A stretch of 64,000 nt of DNA from Gluconobacter sp. Dm-62 (GTDB lineage: Bacteria; Pseudomonadota; Alphaproteobacteria; Acetobacterales; Acetobacteraceae). Location of the stretch: NCBI RefSeq assembly GCF_018256155.1, contig NZ_JAERLY010000013.1, positions 1-64,000 on the forward strand. Reading direction: 5' to 3'. The translations under genes were made by a program, and so were the position numbers. Position 1 is the first letter of the stretch. Every line of letters begins with the position of its first letter. The notes under the pieces are model-generated. The model did no database searches, was not told where the DNA came from, and was given only the letters and a program-made list of their open reading frames with translations. Below are positions 54,227 through 64,000 of this stretch, piece by piece.

Positions 54227-54538
54227 TCAGGCTGCGTCAGCGGCCTCGTCCAGCGGCTGGACCTTCATAATCTCGGCCTGAGCTCCGCACTTCGCAAGCA
54301 CTTCTCCCAGAACCTTGAAATGCGGGGCGGCCAGATGCGCCTCAAACCCGGCTTCCGAAGCCCAGACCTCATTCGCCACGAACCGTCCAGCTTTCTCCAC
54401 GTCCCTGCTGACAACATACTGGTGGCAGGCCTCTTCCTTGCGGGAGGACACGACACAGGCCGCAAAAGCCTGCTCCGCAGCGGCGGCGTGTTCAGCGGGA
54501 ACCGTGACAACGGCTGTGATGTGAACCGTCTGGCTCAT
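54227..54538 (-). CDS. Antibiotic biosynthesis monooxygenase (ABM) family protein
   Basis: A 103-residue ferredoxin-like ABM-domain protein: VHITAVVTVPAEHAAAAEQA, CVVSSRKEEACHQYVVSRDV, ANEVWASEAGFEAHLAAPHF. The family includes quinol monooxygenases (YgiN) and haem-degrading enzymes. AGGAG precedes the ATG by seven bases. A second ABM gene lies at 59523 on the other side of the gcv genes; both carry the E.F..HL..PHF block. Confidence 0.85.
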   Translation of the reverse strand: MSQTVHITAVVTVPAEHAAAAEQAFAACVVSSRKEEACHQYVVSRDVEKAGRFVANEVWASEAGFEAHLAAPHFKVLGEVLAKCGAQAEIMKVQPLDEAADAA

Positions 54539-54676
54539 GATGGAACTCCTCATCAACAATGCAGACTGCCCAAAACCCCTTTCCGAGGGCGGGCAGCGTT
54601 TCACGTGAAACCATACCTCACCCCTTTGTGATAAAGAACCCATGCCGGGTATCCGATCCGAAAGAACCGGATAGCA

Positions 54677-54708
54677 AAAAGGCGCCTCCCCGAAGGAAGG
54701 CGCCTTTT
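54677..54708 (-). terminator. Rho-independent terminator of gcvP
   Basis: A perfect 11-bp stem (AAAAGGCGCCT) with a 10-base loop lies 26 bases beyond the gcvP stop; on the minus strand it ends in TTTTT. Confidence 0.88.
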
Positions 54709-54734
54709 CCCGAACGTCAGACGGAAAAGACCGT

Positions 54735-57590
54735 TCAGTCTTCCGCGTAGGTCGAAATATCCGGGCAGGAACAGACGAGGTTCCGGTCCCCCCAGGCATT
54801 GTCCAGACGCCCGACCGGCGACCAGTATTTCGACGTGTCCACACCACCGGGGAAGCATCCGGCCTCACGGCTGTAGGACCGCTCCCAGACACCTGCCAGA
54901 TCCGCCGTCGTATGCGGCGCAAAGCGCAGCGGGCTGTCTTCCATCCCGACGCGCCCGGCTTCGACCTCGGCAATTTCCGCACGAATGGCGATCATCGCAT
55001 CGCAAAAGCGATCCAGTTCGCCCTTACCCTCGGATTCCGTCGGCTCGATCATGAACGTCCCCGCCACCGGGAAGCTGACAGTCGGTGCGTGGAAGCCATG
55101 ATCGATCAGACGCTTGGCGATATCGTCCACCGTCACGCCGACCGTGTCCTTCAGCGGACGCAGATCCACGATGCATTCATGCGCCGTAAAGCCATTCGTG
55201 CCGCGATACAGAACCGGATAATGCCCTTCCAGACGCGACGCGATGTAGTTCGCATTCAGGATCGCCATCGTGGTCGCCTGACGTAAGCCCTCGTCGCCCA
55301 TCATCATGATATAGGCCGCGGAAATCGGCAGAATGGACGCCGACCCGAAAGGCGCAGCGGACACCGCAATGCCATGCTGCCCCGGCAGATACGGCGCGAG
55401 GTGTTTGCCCACACCGATTGGCCCCATGCCCGGCCCACCGCCGCCATGCGGAATGCAGAACGTCTTGTGCAGGTTGAAATGGGAGACATCCGCGCCATAC
55501 AGGCCCGGCCGCGCCAGCCCGACCTGCGCATTGAGGTTCGCGCCATCCAGATAGACCTGCCCACCCGCTGCATGAACCAGCTCGCAGATCTCGACGATCC
55601 GTTCCTCGAACACGCCATGCGTGGACGGATACGTGATCATGATGGCCGCCACGCGCCCGTCATGCTGCGCGATCTTGGCCTTCAGATCCTCGACATCAAC
55701 ATTGCCGTTCTCATCGCAGGCTACGACGACAACCCGCATCCCGACCATCTGGGCCGAAGCCGGATTGGTCCCGTGCGCGGACGCCGGAATCAGGCAAACG
55801 TCGCGGTTCTCATCCCCACGCGCGCGGTGATAGCCACGAATGGCCAGAAGCCCGGCATACTCACCCTGCGCGCCGGAATTCGGCTGAAGCGACACGGCAT
55901 CATACCCCGAAATCGCACAGAGCGTGCGCTCCAGATACGTGAACAGCTCGCCATAACCCTGAACCTGATCGGCTGGCGCGAAGGGATGAATCCGCGCGAA
56001 TTCCGGCCAGGTGATGGGGATCATCTCCGCCGTCGCATTGAGCTTCATGGTGCAGGAGCCCAGCGGGATCATCGTCCGGTCCAGCGCCAGATCCTTGTCC
56101 GCCAGCGCACGCATGTAGCGCAGCAGATCCGTCTCGGAACGATGAGCATGGAACACAGGATGCGTCAGCAGCGGAGCCGTCCGGGACAGACCCTCCGGCA
56201 GCGCATCCGTCACCTCGAGCGCCTGCTCGACAGCCCCCAGATCCGCGCCCTCACCCGCGAAGGACGCCCAGACCGCGCGGATCGTCTCCGGCGTCGTGGT
56301 CTCGTCACAGGACACGCCAATCCGGCCATTCCCCGCATCGCGCAGATTGATGCCAGCCGCCACGGCCCGCGCCAGAACCTGCGGTGCCGCAGCACCCGCC
56401 TGAACGGTGATCGTGTCGAAGAACACCTCCGTCTCAACATCCGCGCCCAGAGCCTTCAGCCCGGCGGAGAGGATCGCCGCCATCCGGTGCGTGCGTGCGG
56501 CAATGGCCTTCAGCCCTTCCGGACCATGATAGACCGCATACATGGACGCGATGATCGCCAGCAGCGCCTGCGCCGTGCAGATGTTGGACGTCGCCTTTTC
56601 GCGGCGGATATGCTGCTCACGCGTCTGAAGCGCCAGACGATAGGCCGGCTTGCCCGCACTGTCGCGCGACACGCCGACCAGACGCCCCGGCATGTGCCGC
56701 TTGAACGCATCGCGCGTCGCCATGAACGCCGCATGCGGTCCACCAGCGCCCATCGGTACGCCATAACGCTGCATCGAGCCGATCGCGATATCCGCGCCCA
56801 GCGCACCCGGGCTTTCCAGCACCACCAGAGCCAGCGGATCACAGGCCAGAGCCGCAATCGCGCCCTTTTCGTGCAGCGCCGCAATCACGCCGCGCAGATC
56901 CCGCACCCGCCCCGAAGAGCCCGGATAGGACAGCAGCGCACCAAACACGGAAGACGCATCCAGATCCATCTCCGGATCACCGACCACGACATCCCAGCCC
57001 AGCGGCTCGGCCCGTGTGCGGATCACGGCAACCGTCTGCGGGTGCGTGTCGGCATCCACAAAGAACGCCGTCGCCTTCGACTTGCCCACGCGCTGCGCCA
57101 GCGCCATGGCTTCCGCACAGGCCGTGCCCTCGTCCAGCAGGGACGCATTGGCAATATCCAGCCCCGTCAGATCCGCCACCAGCGTCTGAAAGTTCAGCAG
57201 CGCCTCAAGACGGCCCTGGCTGATTTCGGGCTGATACGGCGTATAGGCCGTGTACCAGGCCGGATTTTCCAGGATGTTGCGCTGAATGACCGGCGGCAGA
57301 ACCGTATCGTAATAGCCCTGCCCGATCATGGACGTCAGAACCTGATTGCGCGAGGCGATCTGCCGCAGACGCACCAGCGCATCCTGTTCAGTCAGGGCCG
57401 CACCGATCCCGTGATCCCCGCGATCGAGAATGGCGGCCGGAATGGTCCGGTCGATCAGGTCATCAAGGCTGGACGCGCCAACGACACGCAGCATCTCTCC
57501 GATTTCGGAAGGGCGCGGGCCGATATGGCGGGAGCTGAAATCTTCGGTCTGGGCAGGCCACAAGGTCGTCACAGGCAGGTTCTCTGGCAT
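54735..57590 (-). CDS. gcvP: Glycine dehydrogenase (P-protein) of the glycine cleavage system
   Basis: A 951-residue single-chain P-protein that decarboxylates glycine with PLP and passes aminomethyl to GcvH. It starts with [19 protein letters not shown] and has [43 protein letters not shown], and the PLP lysine in [19 protein letters not shown]. All typical. It is the last gene of gcvT-gcvH-gcvP, but a strong terminator lies between gcvH and this gene. Confidence 0.96.
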   Translation of the reverse strand: MPENLPVTTLWPAQTEDFSSRHIGPRPSEIGEMLRVVGASSLDDLIDRTIPAAILDRGDHGIGAALTEQDALVRLRQIASRNQVLTSMIGQGYYDTVLPPVIQRNILENPAWYTAYTPYQPEISQGRLEALLNFQTLVADLTGLDIANASLLDEGTACAEAMALAQRVGKSKATAFFVDADTHPQTVAVIRTRAEPLGWDVVVGDPEMDLDASSVFGALLSYPGSSGRVRDLRGVIAALHEKGAIAALACDPLALVVLESPGALGADIAIGSMQRYGVPMGAGGPHAAFMATRDAFKRHMPGRLVGVSRDSAGKPAYRLALQTREQHIRREKATSNICTAQALLAIIASMYAVYHGPEGLKAIAARTHRMAAILSAGLKALGADVETEVFFDTITVQAGAAAPQVLARAVAAGINLRDAGNGRIGVSCDETTTPETIRAVWASFAGEGADLGAVEQALEVTDALPEGLSRTAPLLTHPVFHAHRSETDLLRYMRALADKDLALDRTMIPLGSCTMKLNATAEMIPITWPEFARIHPFAPADQVQGYGELFTYLERTLCAISGYDAVSLQPNSGAQGEYAGLLAIRGYHRARGDENRDVCLIPASAHGTNPASAQMVGMRVVVVACDENGNVDVEDLKAKIAQHDGRVAAIMITYPSTHGVFEERIVEICELVHAAGGQVYLDGANLNAQVGLARPGLYGADVSHFNLHKTFCIPHGGGGPGMGPIGVGKHLAPYLPGQHGIAVSAAPFGSASILPISAAYIMMMGDEGLRQATTMAILNANYIASRLEGHYPVLYRGTNGFTAHECIVDLRPLKDTVGVTVDDIAKRLIDHGFHAPTVSFPVAGTFMIEPTESEGKGELDRFCDAMIAIRAEIAEVEAGRVGMEDSPLRFAPHTTADLAGVWERSYSREAGCFPGGVDTSKYWSPVGRLDNAWGDRNLVCSCPDISTYAED

Positions 57591-57616
57591 TTCATGAAAG
57601 CAGTGGCGGGTTAAAG

Positions 57617-57647
57617 AAAAAACGGGGCCTGCCAGTGCAGACCCCGT
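57617..57647 (-). terminator. Intercistronic terminator between gcvH and gcvP
   Basis: On the minus strand ACGGGGTCTGC, loop ACTG, GCAGGCCCCGT (11 bp with one wobble) is followed by TTTTTT. It begins seven bases after the gcvH stop and ends 26 bases before gcvP. It looks as strong as true operon-end terminators in this window, so it should limit gcvP mRNA unless read through. Confidence 0.82.
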
Positions 57648-57653
57648 ATTCCT

Positions 57654-58013
57654 TCAGAGGCTCTTGTACTGTTCGGCCGTCAGCAGGCCCTTGAGGTCGT
57701 CCGGGTTGGCAACCGTCATGCGGAAAATCCAGCCCTCGCCTTCCGGATCCTTGCCCACCAGTGTCGGATCATCGGACAGCGCCTCGTTGAAGCCGGCCAG
57801 CGTGCCTGCAACCGGCGCATAGATGTCGGAGGCCGCCTTCACGGACTCGACGACAGCCGCCGCATCACCGGCGGCGACTTCCGTGCCCTCGTCCTTGGCT
57901 TCAACGAACACCAGCTCGCCCAGCTCTTCAGAGGCGTGTGCGGTGATGCCGACAGTGGCCTGCTCGCCATCGACGCGGATCCATTCATGGGACTTCGTGT
58001 AATAGGTCGTCAT
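57654..58013 (-). CDS. gcvH: Glycine cleavage system H protein
   Basis: A 119-residue lipoyl carrier: YYTKSHEWIRVDGEQATVGI, ELGELVFVEAKDEGTEV, and the lipoylated Lys59 in VVESVKAASDIYAPVAG. Normal length. It shuttles the aminomethyl group between GcvP, GcvT and Lpd. It lies 36 bases after gcvT. Confidence 0.96.
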   Translation of the reverse strand: MTTYYTKSHEWIRVDGEQATVGITAHASEELGELVFVEAKDEGTEVAAGDAAAVVESVKAASDIYAPVAGTLAGFNEALSDDPTLVGKDPEGEGWIFRMTVANPDDLKGLLTAEQYKSL

Positions 58014-58049
58014 TGCTGCTTTTTCCTGATCTGAAGTTCGACTGTAAGT

Positions 58050-59183
58050 TCAGCGCTTGAAGCCGGGTGCCACGAACGGCATCGCCCGCACATGCAGCGG
58101 CACATACTTGCCCCGCAGTTCCGCAAAGACGGGTGTGTCCAGCGCCGCATAGTCCGACGCGACATAGCCCATCGCAACAGGAGCCTTCACGCTCGGGCCA
58201 AATGCCCCGGACGTGACCACCCCGATTTCCTTCTGCCCCCCGGCATCGGCAAAGAGCTTCGCCCCTGCCCGCACCGGAGCCCGACCTTCCGCCATCAGAC
58301 CAACGCGCCTGCGCGCCACGCCATCGCGCGTCTGCTTCAAAACGACATCCGCGCCCGGATAGCCGCCAGCGCGGGCACCGCCCTCACGACGCGCCTTCTG
58401 GATCGCCCAGCTCAGCGCCGCCTCGACCGGCGTGGTCGTGACATTGATGTCATTGCCATACAGGCACAGCCCGGCTTCCAGCCGCAGCGAATCCCGCGCG
58501 CCCAGCCCGATCGGCAGCACATCCGGCTGCGCCAAGATCGCGCGGGCGACCTTGTCAGCATCCGCGCCCGCACAACCGATCTCGAACCCGTCCTCACCCG
58601 TATAACCGGAGCGCGACACCGTCACGGGTACACCGGACAGTTCGGTCTCGATCACATCCATGAAGCGCATGTCCTTCACGGCCGGGCAAAGCGGCGCCAG
58701 AGCCGCGTCCGCCGCCGGGCCCTGAAGTGCCATGAGCGCGCGGTCGAACTGGCGCGTCACCACACAGCGGTCAGACAGCGCCTTCTCGATCCGGTCCGCG
58801 TCCTGAACCTTGCAGCCCGCATTCACAACAACCAGCAGGTCCGTGCCCATATTGGCGACCATCAGGTCATCCAGAATCCCGCCTTCCTCATTGGTCAGCA
58901 GCCCATAACGCTGACGCCCGGCGGCAAGCCCGACGTAATCAGCCGGAACCAGCGTTTCCAGAGCCGCAGCAGCGTCCTTCACGTCTCCGCTTTTGGCGGC
59001 AATGCGGATCTGCCCCATGTGGGACACGTCAAACAGACCGGCCTTTTCGCGCGTGTGCAGATGCTCCGTCATCAGCCCCGCAGGGAACTGGATCGGCATC
59101 TCAAAGCCTGCGAACGGCACCATCTTCGCGCCAAGTTCCAGATTCAGATCGTAAAGGGGAGTACGCTGGAGGGAATCGCTCAT
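58050..59183 (-). CDS. gcvT: Aminomethyltransferase (T-protein) of the glycine cleavage system
   Basis: A 377-residue tetrahydrofolate-dependent enzyme releasing ammonia and making methylene-THF. Seen: LGAKMVPFAGFEMPIQFPAG, GLFDVSHMGQIRI, SGYTGEDGFEIG, LGARDSLRLEAGLCLYGND with the catalytic Asp, and GVVTSGAFGPSV. ATG 59183 is preferred; a longer frame to 59243 runs into the riboswitch. First gene of the gcv group. Confidence 0.95.
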   Translation of the reverse strand: MSDSLQRTPLYDLNLELGAKMVPFAGFEMPIQFPAGLMTEHLHTREKAGLFDVSHMGQIRIAAKSGDVKDAAAALETLVPADYVGLAAGRQRYGLLTNEEGGILDDLMVANMGTDLLVVVNAGCKVQDADRIEKALSDRCVVTRQFDRALMALQGPAADAALAPLCPAVKDMRFMDVIETELSGVPVTVSRSGYTGEDGFEIGCAGADADKVARAILAQPDVLPIGLGARDSLRLEAGLCLYGNDINVTTTPVEAALSWAIQKARREGGARAGGYPGADVVLKQTRDGVARRRVGLMAEGRAPVRAGAKLFADAGGQKEIGVVTSGAFGPSVKAPVAMGYVASDYAALDTPVFAELRGKYVPLHVRAMPFVAPGFKR

Positions 59184-59261
59184 ACGAAAAAGCCCAGTCC
59201 ATTCTATCTCAAGACGTGAAGATGCAGACGCCTCCGGCTCCACGCAGAACGCGGCCGGAAA

Positions 59262-59432
59262 AACGTCGCCCCTTCTGTCCTTTCGCCTGAGATCGCTATC
59301 CCGTCGGCGGATGCGGCGCGCGCACCTCTCTCCAGAATGTCCTGACCGCCTCGGTCCTTTGGCCTGAGAGTTTCCGGGGCGGTTGCTCCTTCGGCGCCAG
59401 CCTGACGGCTGGTCTCTCCCGTGTCGGTCCCC
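59262..59432 (-). promoter_or_regulatory. Tandem glycine riboswitch upstream of gcvT
   Basis: On the minus strand two aptamer-like units follow one another. Unit 1 has GGGAGAGACC, GCCGAAGGAGCAACCGCC, and ACTCTCAGGCCAAAGGACC; unit 2 has GGAGAGAGG, GCCGACGGGATAGC and ATCTCAGGCGAAAGGAC. These are the conserved blocks of the gcvT-type element. Two units in series allow sharp response to glycine, and the element normally turns gcv genes on. It fills most of the 339-base gap between gcvT and the ABM gene; the rest (59433-59522) must hold the promoters. Confidence 0.92.
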
Positions 59433-59522
59433 GCGATCCTGCCAGTTTCCGAAAAACTCCGCAATCGTTACGATCGCTCATGCGTTGTGTCTTTTGCCCC
59501 GTAACACGCAAAGGAGAACATC

Positions 59523-59825
59523 ATGGCTGGTGAACTGACGGTCATTGCCGAATTCGAGACCACACCCGCAACCTATGAGAAGTTTCTCGCCGCCTGCGCC
59601 TATGACAGCGAGCGCTCCGTCGCCGACGAATCCGGCTGCCACAGCTTCACGGTTCTCTCTCCCGAGACGGAAGCCGACACCGTCATTCTCGTGGAAGTCT
59701 ATACCGACCGCGCGGCCTTCGAAGAGCACCTCAAGACCCCGCATTTCGGGGTGTTTGCAAAAGCTGTAAAAGAGCTGGACATCAAGGAACGCAGCGTCCG
59801 CTTCCTGAAGAAAAGGGCTCCCTGA
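59523..59825 (+). CDS. Antibiotic biosynthesis monooxygenase (ABM) family protein, putative quinol monooxygenase
   Basis: A 100-residue ABM-domain protein: LTVIAEFETTPATYEKFLAA, SERSVADESGCHSFTVLSPE, VYTDRAAFEEHLKTPHFGVF. The strong AAAGGAGAAC site precedes the ATG. It resembles YgiN-type quinol monooxygenases; activity unproven. It is followed four bases later by a lipoprotein gene, and is divergent from gcvT. Confidence 0.86.
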   Translation: MAGELTVIAEFETTPATYEKFLAACAYDSERSVADESGCHSFTVLSPETEADTVILVEVYTDRAAFEEHLKTPHFGVFAKAVKELDIKERSVRFLKKRAP

Positions 59826-59828
59826 GCA

Positions 59829-60110
59829 ATGCATCTTTCAAGCACGAAACGCCTCCTCGCCATCACCCTGCTGTGCGGCACGGTTTCCGCCTGTGCCTCA
59901 CACCCGCAGCACAATCCCCGCCAGCGCCTGATCGGCATCCCCAACCCCGCCAGCGTTTACTGCACGCAGCAGGGTGGTCGCCACGGCGATGTCCGGACCG
60001 CTGGCGGCGAAACCGGCATCTGCACCTTCCCGCCCAACCAGGTCTGCGATGAGTGGACGCTCTACCGCGACCACCGCTGCGTCGCCCCTCTCGGCGCCAT
60101 GAAGCCCTGA
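59829..60110 (+). CDS. DUF333-type small lipoprotein
   Basis: A 93-residue protein with a lipoprotein signal peptide (LLAITLLCGTVSAC; acylated Cys22), giving a ~72-residue mature part: NPASVYCTQQGGRHGDVRTA, GGETGICTFPPNQVCDEWTL, a DUF333 domain with conserved Cys pairs. It is probably in the outer membrane or periplasm. Function unknown. It lies in one unit with the ABM gene. Confidence 0.85.
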   Translation: MHLSSTKRLLAITLLCGTVSACASHPQHNPRQRLIGIPNPASVYCTQQGGRHGDVRTAGGETGICTFPPNQVCDEWTLYRDHRCVAPLGAMKP

Positions 60111-60162
60111 TTTTCCAGCCCGGTCAGGCCCGAATGGGGCCGCCGGGTTTTTCATAATCCAG

Positions 60163-60182
60163 ATACATAACATGTTATGTAT
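60163..60182. promoter_or_regulatory. Perfect 20-bp palindrome, probable MarR operator
   Basis: ATACATAACATGTTATGTAT is a perfect inverted repeat 28 bases upstream of the marR ATG at 60210. Size, AT-rich half sites and place fit an autoregulatory MarR operator. Confidence 0.75.
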
Positions 60183-60209
60183 TCTATCCACACGTTCCCC
60201 GGAATCCGC

Positions 60210-60638
60210 ATGACTGCCCCTTCTCCGCTCAGCGCCTTGACCACGCGCAACACCAGGCTCTTCACGCTCCTGCTGGAACGCGAACTCAAAAAGACAGGCC
60301 TGCGGATCGGTCAGCTTCCCGTGTTGCAGGCTTTGCAGGACGGAAAGATCCTCAATCAGAAAGCCCTCGCGGATTTTGCGGATATCGAACAACCGGGCAT
60401 GACGACACTTCTCGCCCGGATGGAGCGCGACGGCCTGATCCAGCGCGAACCAGACCCGACAGACCGTCGCAGCACACTGGTCACACTGACAGCTGACGGT
60501 CAGCGCAAAAGCCGGAATATCGTTCCTGTTATAGAACATTTAACCGGCATGGCACTCAAGGGGTTTACACCCCTCGAACGCGATATTCTCGTAACACTTC
60601 TGGAACGGATCAACAGCAGTCTGAAAGAGCAGCTGTAG
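60210..60638 (+). CDS. MarR family transcriptional regulator
   Basis: A 142-residue winged-helix regulator: LELKKTGL-type helix 1, then RIGQLPVLQALQDGKILNQK, ALADFADIEQPGMTTLLARM (recognition helix), and the wing REPDPTDRRSTLVTLTADGQ. ATG 60210 is used because the upstream ATG at 60177 is inside the operator palindrome. No enzyme gene follows in the same direction, so the regulated target may be itself plus an unlinked gene. Inducer unknown. Confidence 0.88.
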   Translation: MTAPSPLSALTTRNTRLFTLLLERELKKTGLRIGQLPVLQALQDGKILNQKALADFADIEQPGMTTLLARMERDGLIQREPDPTDRRSTLVTLTADGQRKSRNIVPVIEHLTGMALKGFTPLERDILVTLLERINSSLKEQL

Positions 60639-60673
60639 CTGCCTGCCCCATTAACAAAGGGGCAGGCACACGA

Positions 60674-61546
60674 TCATTTTCCGGTTTTGGGAAGATGCTC
60701 GGCAATATAGGGCGGCAGGTTGAACGAGCCGACATGGATTTCCGGCGTCCAGTAACGCGTCGTGCCCACGATCTTCGCAGCGTCCGCACGGGCACGGATC
60801 TGCTCGACCGTCTGCGTGTTCGGTGCCTGCCCCTTGGAGGCCACACCCAGAGTCATGAACCCGCCGACATAAGTCGGAACAGCGGCCACATACGCGCCCA
60901 CATGCGGGAAGAACTTCGCACGACGCAGGCTCGTCTCATGCAGCTCATCCGCCTGCATGAACGGCACACCGCACTGGTTCACGATCAGCCCTTCAGCCGA
61001 CAGGATGCGCGCGCAGTTGCTGTAGAACTCGTCCGTGAACAGCACTTCGCCCACACCGATCGGATCGGTGCTGTCGACGATGATCACATCGAACGAGCCG
61101 TCAGCCGCCTTCAGAACATAGTCGATGCCGTCGCCGACGATGACTTCGGCCCGCGGGTCGTTCCAGGCGTCACCAGCAATGTTCGGCAGATACTGTTTGG
61201 ACAGTTCGATCACCGCACCATCGATCTCGACCATGACAGCCTTCTCGACCGTGTCATGCTGCAGGACGCGACGCAGAACGCCACCGTCACCCGCACCGAT
61301 GATCAGCACGCGCTTCGCACAGGGATGCGCCAGAAGCGGCACATGCGTCAGCATTTCCTGATAGACGAACTCGTCACGCTCGGTGATCTGGATAACACCA
61401 TCCAGAACCAGCACGCGGCCGTGGCTGGAGCTTTCAAACACCACCACATCCTGGAAGTCGGATTTTACCCGTGCGAGCTCACGCGTAACGAGAAAGCGCT
61501 GTCCCCAGTCCGGGTACAGGGTCTCGTTGAGCCATGTTTCAGCCAT
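60674..61546 (-). CDS. speE: Spermidine synthase
   Basis: A 290-residue aminopropyltransferase that makes spermidine from putrescine and decarboxylated SAM. Seen: VLDGVIQITERDEFVYQEML, VLIIGAGDGGVLRRVLQHD, VDSTDPIGVGEVLFTDEFY. Length is standard. It follows speD with a terminator-like hairpin between them, and converges with marR. Confidence 0.95.
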   Translation of the reverse strand: MAETWLNETLYPDWGQRFLVTRELARVKSDFQDVVVFESSSHGRVLVLDGVIQITERDEFVYQEMLTHVPLLAHPCAKRVLIIGAGDGGVLRRVLQHDTVEKAVMVEIDGAVIELSKQYLPNIAGDAWNDPRAEVIVGDGIDYVLKAADGSFDVIIVDSTDPIGVGEVLFTDEFYSNCARILSAEGLIVNQCGVPFMQADELHETSLRRAKFFPHVGAYVAAVPTYVGGFMTLGVASKGQAPNTQTVEQIRARADAAKIVGTTRYWTPEIHVGSFNLPPYIAEHLPKTGK

Positions 61547-61576
61547 GGATCATCGTTTCCTTGTCGGAGTATATTG

Positions 61577-61602
61577 AAAAAGGGCCGGTCACCCGGCCCT
61601 TT
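61577..61602 (-). terminator. Intercistronic terminator between speD and speE
   Basis: On the minus strand AAAGGGCCGG, loop GTGA, CCGGCCCTTT (10 bp) is followed by TTCAATAT. It starts eight bases after the speD stop and ends 31 bases before speE. Confidence 0.75.
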
Positions 61603-61609
61603 CGTCAGT

Positions 61610-62089
61610 TCAGACCGCTTTTGCGGCCTTGTCCTGCACGCGGCCACGCCGTACGGCGTCGACCTCGATCCGGCCGGCCTGGAACAGGCGCTGCATCACC
61701 GGAATCGACAGGTTCGGATCACATGCGCCGCACATGAACACGTCCACAGCCGCATAATTCCGTTCCGGCCACGTATGGATCGAGATATGGCTTTCCGCCA
61801 GAACGATCACGCCGGACACGCCGCCATTGGGCGTGAAGTGGTGAAAATGGCTGTGCAGGATCGTTGCACCAGCCGCCACCGCAGCCTCACACAACGTTTC
61901 ATCGATCCGTGTGGGATCATCGAGATTCCGGGCGTCCCAGAAGTCGATCAGCAGATGATTGCCAGCATAACGCTCGCCATCACGCTCAATGAAGTAATCC
62001 TTGCGCTCCTCCTCAACGAGGTGAGCTGCGCTGTTCTGGATATCTCTCGGGAGTTCCGATACCATCCCCAGTTGAGCAAGTGCGTTCAT
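61610..62089 (-). CDS. speD: S-adenosylmethionine decarboxylase proenzyme
   Basis: A 159-residue prokaryotic AdoMetDC. The self-cleavage site is IVLAESHISIHTWPE, so Ser100 would become the pyruvoyl group; ATILHSHFHHFTPNGGVSGV and DVFMCGACDPN are characteristic. ATG 62089 is preferred to the GTG immediately before it. The first ~25 residues are an extension relative to short bacterial enzymes. It supplies decarboxylated SAM for speE. Confidence 0.93.
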   Translation of the reverse strand: MNALAQLGMVSELPRDIQNSAAHLVEEERKDYFIERDGERYAGNHLLIDFWDARNLDDPTRIDETLCEAAVAAGATILHSHFHHFTPNGGVSGVIVLAESHISIHTWPERNYAAVDVFMCGACDPNLSIPVMQRLFQAGRIEVDAVRRGRVQDKAAKAV

Positions 62090-62429
62090 CACGTACCCCC
62101 AAACCAGTAGACAGCCTGTTGGGCAAAAATGCCCCCTTGGGCCAGGAAGCGCGCTAGTTACCGGCCCCTCCCCCCTGATGCAAGCACTTTATGGGGCGAT
62201 TCCCCAATATGTCATATATCTCCCCCGCCCCATGCCCCCACTGCATGAGAAAAGGATTTTCCCTTTCCTACACACAGAGCTGGGCCGCGGATATTTCTTG
62301 AACCTAGGACCCCACATACAGTTCGGGCGTCGGATCTCCGGGAAACGAATCCCGGAAATCCCGACGCCCGACAGAAGCTGACGCTTCCCGGTCCAGAGGG
62401 GCCGAATCCGGCCCCCCGGATCCGTCTGA
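62090..62429. other. Intergenic region between speD and ilvC with two strong hairpins
   Basis: This 340-base gap holds the speD promoter region and the 3' region of ilvC. A large inverted repeat lies at 62323-62371 (11-bp outer stem TCGGGCGTCGG and a further 9 of 10 pairs with one bulge). A smaller one lies at 62398-62415 (GGGGCC / GGCCCC). Neither is followed by a T run on the ilvC strand. A GGGGCGATTCCCC inverted repeat is present near 62191-62205. No ORF or RNA gene is recognised. Confidence 0.6.
62323..62371. repeat. Long imperfect inverted repeat downstream of ilvC
   Basis: Arms of 11 perfect pairs plus 9 of 10 further pairs enclose a 6-base loop. It begins 59 bases past the ilvC stop. 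It could protect the ilvC mRNA end or act as a terminator together with Rho. Confidence 0.7.
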
Positions 62430-63975
<1,546 letters not shown>

Positions 63976-63976
<1 letters not shown>

Positions 63977-64000
63977 CAGACCAGCATCTTCCCTTCTTCG
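63976..64000 (-). CDS. ilvB: 3' end of the acetolactate synthase large subunit gene (partial)
   Basis: Only the last codons are inside: EEGKMLV then TGA, which overlaps the ilvN ATG (TGATG). The gene identity is inferred from the usual ilvB-ilvN-ilvC order and the coupling, not from the seven residues. Confidence 0.55.

Noticed and set aside
55374-57614. 746-codon open frame opposite gcvP
   Set aside because: Arg/His/Gln-rich, no domain, fully antisense to a canonical P-protein.

Overview
The window is a G+C-rich, gene-dense chromosomal segment of an alphaproteobacterium, most likely an acetic acid bacterium (Acetobacteraceae, Gluconobacter-like). This rests on the overall look of the proteins, the split F0-type ATP synthase operon with a b' subunit, COQ9 and UbiK proteins, and the gene orders ychF-proA-nadD-rsfS-rlmH and gcvT-gcvH-gcvP behind a glycine riboswitch. 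I could run no database search, so the genus is inference. I see no CRISPR array, insertion sequence, integrase or phage gene. Nearly all of it looks like core chromosome, with one accessory-looking surface-glycan region.

Layout: 1-120 holds a strong leftward promoter, probably of an rRNA operon outside the window. 0.1-2.2 kb: sugar-nucleotide epimerase, DUF192 protein and metallo-beta-lactamase-fold hydrolase. 2.4-3.6 kb: RidA and a secreted CHAP amidase/peptidase. 3.7-9.1 kb (leftward): a translation and housekeeping block (rplY, pth, ychF, proA, nadD, rsfS, rlmH). 9.3-13.8 kb: an MFS transporter damaged by two compensating frameshifts, an SDR dehydrogenase and the large catalase katE. 13.9-20.8 kb: acyltransferase, pgeF-lgt, rfaD, ubiK, ybjN, proC, COQ9, tRNA-Gln and an HU protein. 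20.9-29.3 kb: a surface-glycan locus with an RgpF-like protein, two giant multidomain glycosyltransferases and, between them, a secreted RTX-like beta-roll protein. 29.4-37.3 kb: aldehyde dehydrogenase, nadE, a DUF1328 mini-protein, dsbB, otsA-otsB, a DUF2155 protein, a small unknown and mlaD. 37.5-39 kb: a remnant-like protein related to class II ribonucleotide reductase. 39.2-47 kb: the F0 operon atpI-B-E-F'-F followed at once by a DPM-like glycosyltransferase, an ArnT-like GT39 protein and another giant tandem GT2 protein. 47.2-53.9 kb: tRNA-Ala, yggT, tldD, an aminotransferase, a HAAS-type membrane protein, glnA with an unusual N-terminal extension, and a TRIC-type channel. 53.9-60.6 kb: a CopZ-like protein, two ABM monooxygenases flanking the riboswitch-controlled gcvTHP genes, a lipoprotein and a MarR regulator with a perfect 20-bp operator. 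60.7-64 kb: speD-speE and the end of ilvB followed by ilvN-ilvC.

The most distinctive material is the glycosyltransferase/beta-roll locus together with the later DPM-like, ArnT-like and tandem-GT2 genes. Together they could build and attach surface glycans, possibly on the beta-roll protein; that link is inference. Other points worth a look are factor-independent terminators placed inside two pathways (gcvH/gcvP and speD/speE), a likely AUC start of rsfS, the 42-residue basic extension of glutamine synthetase, and the core-deleted ribonucleotide reductase relative.
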